A stretch of 7,973 nucleotides of DNA from Methanosarcinales archaeon. GTDB taxonomy: Archaea; Halobacteriota; Methanosarcinia; Methanosarcinales; Methanocomedenaceae. Location: the NCBI GenBank assembly GCA_030666885.1, contig DAOUWY010000071.1, positions 1-7,973 on the forward strand, written 5' to 3'. The notes below the pieces were generated by a model. That model did no database searches. It was not told the DNA's origin and worked only from the letters and a program-made list of their open reading frames with translations. Positions 6,062 to 7,973 of this stretch are shown piece by piece. Position 1 is the first letter of the stretch, and each line of letters begins with the position of its first letter. A program made the position numbers and the translations under genes.

Positions 6062-7973
6062 TGAGTATCCACATCCGGTGAATTGAATATAAATCTATTC
6101 CTCTGCCTGGTAGTATTAGTCTGGACTGCTTTTTTCCTATCCCGCCACTCATCCAGCTTCACGATAACGGCAGGAAATACCATAAAGGTCGCAAGTAGTG
6201 CCAGTGCCACATCCATCACTGTTACAAGACCAAAGTTGCTGTTCATGGAAAATGGCGAGGCGATAAGTGCTGAAAAGCCAACGAGTGTGGTCAGGCCCGA
6301 TGCAAATATGGCCTTTCCGATCTTGGCACTTGCAGCACACATAGCCTTCGCCGGGTCTGCACCCTTTTCCTTTTCTTCATAGTACCTCTCCATCATCAGT
6401 ATGGCATATTCCGAACCCACTCCCAGGATCAGGGCTCCCAGGGTGGCGGTCATGGGTGTATATTCCAGGCCAGTGAAATACATGATACCGCCCGCCCATC
6501 CGATCACCATGAACATGGTAACAACCGGGGTAATGGCCTTAAGCCAGTCCCGGTATATCACAAGCAAGCCTGCAAACACCAGTATAAGCCCGGTAAGGGT
6601 CATTGCCACACGGCCTGAAGTGAGCGCCCATATCACTGTGGTAAACACAACTGAATTCCCGGTTATTGTCACTTCCACTCCAGGCGGAGGGGACATCCAT
6701 GCAATATCCTCCTGTACAACACCTGTTAATTCCCTGACACCTGTTAAGCCGATATCACCGATGGCATTTCCTATGCCAAAGTCCAGCAACAGCATATTCT
6801 TGCCGTGAATGTAGCGGTCCTTTTGCATTTGCGGTACCTGCTCGTACAATCGTTCAATATCGGCGTTGTTATCAGGTATGGTACCCCCGTTCATTGATTT
6901 AATAATGGGTACAATGCTTGATGCATCGTATATGTGCGCCCTTCTTTCAACCTCATGTTCACTGAATTCATCCATCCACCTGAGTACTTCGGGGTCGGCA
7001 GAATCATCTACTTTTATTATGATATTCAAGGCATCGGTCCCACCTATAATGTCGCCCAGATGGGTTAAATCGATAAGTGCGGGCATATCCTGGGGCACAA
7101 ATGTTTGAACATCAGTCTGGATGGGGACAAATGAGTCTACATACAGGCCGGAAAAACATAACAATCCTGCAATTCCCAGGACAAGGATGGGATGTTTTAT
7201 TGAAATGGCAGTGGTCTTTTTCAGGAATTGTTCGATCTTGCTATCCTTTGGACCAGAGCTTGCAATTGGTGATGGCTGTTTTAATTTTTGGGAGTTACTA
7301 TTATTGTTATTGTAGCCTTTTTTGTTATTTTTCTTTTTTATAAGGGTATCAAGTCCGTATATTACAGTCACACCCACAAACAGTGAGGATAAAAAGCACA
7401 TGACTATACCGATTAGCAGCAGTTTCCCGAAATCCTGGATCATGGGCACTGATGAGGTGAAAAGTGAAAAAAATCCTAGTCCGGTAATCGTCAGCGCGAT
7501 AAGCACTGCCGGGCCGGTGTGTTTTATAGTCTCAATAACAGCCTGTGCTTCATCCCCGCCCCGTTCCAGTTCTTCTTCTATCCGGTTATGGAACTGGATG
7601 GCATAATCAATGCCAAGCCCTATCAAGATCGGAAATGCTGACATGGAGACCATGCTAAGGGGGATTTCCAGGTATCCCATGGCTCCAAAGGTGTAGATGA
7701 TACCAAGAAGTACTATAGGGAGGGGCAGGATTTTCCAGCGGACATGCCGAAACGCCATGAACAGCACTACTATCATGAGCAATGCCGATATCATTAGCAA
7801 AGGAACCATGCTTGTTGTCATCTCATTATTCATTGCAATCATGAATGCCGGGTCTCCTGTAACAATGACACCATATGCAGGCGGAAAACCTGATTGTACA
7901 GCTGCTATTTCGGTTTCGCGCAATATCTCGATCCTTTCGTTATCAGTGGAGTCCCCTGCCATCTCCACCCATA
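6058..7973 (-). CDS. RND-superfamily exporter, MMPL/HAE2 type (5' end outside window)
   Basis: The last 638 codons of a proton-driven RND exporter; the frame is open to the right edge. An in-frame GTG at 7968 is very likely internal, because the first helix and most of the first extracellular loop are missing. Numbering from that GTG, helices lie at about 52-73, 80-98, 101-125, 149-171, 180-204, 258-277, 453-472, 480-499, 503-527, 552-571 and 577-603, with a large extracellular loop at 278-445. The first-half proton-relay motif is GLGIDYAIQFHNRIEEE (D121, Y122); the second half has GVGSEYAILMMERYYEE with Glu520 in place of Asp. An Asn/Lys-rich cytoplasmic linker (about 210-250) joins the halves. 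Relatives such as MmpL3 and HpnN move lipids, so a hydrophobic cargo is likely but unknown. It is the first visible gene of an operon with two surface proteins. Confidence 0.92.
   Translation of the reverse strand, partial: WVEMAGDSTDNERIEILRETEIAAVQSGFPPAYGVIVTGDPAFMIAMNNEMTTSMVPLLMISALLMIVVLFMAFRHVRWKILPLPIVLLGIIYTFGAMGYLEIPLSMVSMSAFPILIGLGIDYAIQFHNRIEEELERGGDEAQAVIETIKHTGPAVLIALTITGLGFFSLFTSSVPMIQDFGKLLLIGIVMCFLSSLFVGVTVIYGLDTLIKKKNNKKGYNNNNSNSQKLKQPSPIASSGPKDSKIEQFLKKTTAISIKHPILVLGIAGLLCFSGLYVDSFVPIQTDVQTFVPQDMPALIDLTHLGDIIGGTDALNIIIKVDDSADPEVLRWMDEFSEHEVERRAHIYDASSIVPIIKSMNGGTIPDNNADIERLYEQVPQMQKDRYIHGKNMLLLDFGIGNAIGDIGLTGVRELTGVVQEDIAWMSPPPGVEVTITGNSVVFTTVIWALTSGRVAMTLTGLILVFAGLLVIYRDWLKAITPVVTMFMVIGWAGGIMYFTGLEYTPMTATLGALILGVGSEYAILMMERYYEEKEKGADPAKAMCAASAKIGKAIFASGLTTLVGFSALIASPFSMNSNFGLVTVMDVALALLATFMVFPAVIVKLDEWRDRKKAVQTNTTRQRNRFIFNSPDVDTQ

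Noticed and set aside
7966..7968. GTG at 7968 as the true exporter start
   Set aside because: The frame stays open upstream, and the protein would lack its first helix and most of the first extracellular loop.

Overview
The window reads as a piece of an archaeal chromosome, most likely a methanogen or methanotroph of the Methanosarcinales type. Three things point there: a long-form cis-prenyltransferase, a short ThiC-family enzyme, and an MMPL/RND-type exporter paired with COG1361-type surface proteins that carry a signal peptide and a C-terminal anchor. The assignment rests on family recognition only; there is no rRNA or other phylogenetic marker here. No mobile element, CRISPR array, tRNA or rRNA was seen.

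Layout. At 1-1133 (minus) lies the 5' 377 codons of an AIR synthase-related (PurM/HypE/SelD-like) protein that runs off the left edge. It follows a cis-prenyltransferase gene (uppS-like, 1190-2164, minus) after 56 bases, so the two are probably co-transcribed. A 281-base divergent intergenic region (2165-2445) separates uppS from a ThiC-family gene on the plus strand (2446-3747). This region holds an 18-base perfect AT palindrome near uppS, a possible 41-codon ORF, a 7-bp inverted repeat, and a 12-base perfect palindrome containing a TATA-like core about 58 bases before the ThiC start. ThiC converges on a minus-strand envelope operon. The 86-base convergent gap has T-runs and a decaying 10-base tandem repeat.

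The envelope operon, in transcription order (right to left), is the 3' 638 codons of an RND/MMPL-family exporter (6058-7973, 5' end outside the window), a COG1361-type anchored surface protein (4928-6061, overlapping the exporter stop by ATGA), and a second, paralogous surface protein (3834-4904, 23 bases later with a duplicated Shine-Dalgarno). The layout suggests a lipid or hydrophobe exporter with two extracytoplasmic partner proteins. The cargo is unknown.

The main functional ambiguity is whether the ThiC-family enzyme makes HMP-P for thiamine or 5-hydroxybenzimidazole for the cobamide lower ligand. The most interesting unexplained parts are the exporter with its two surface paralogues and the palindromes in the divergent promoter region.
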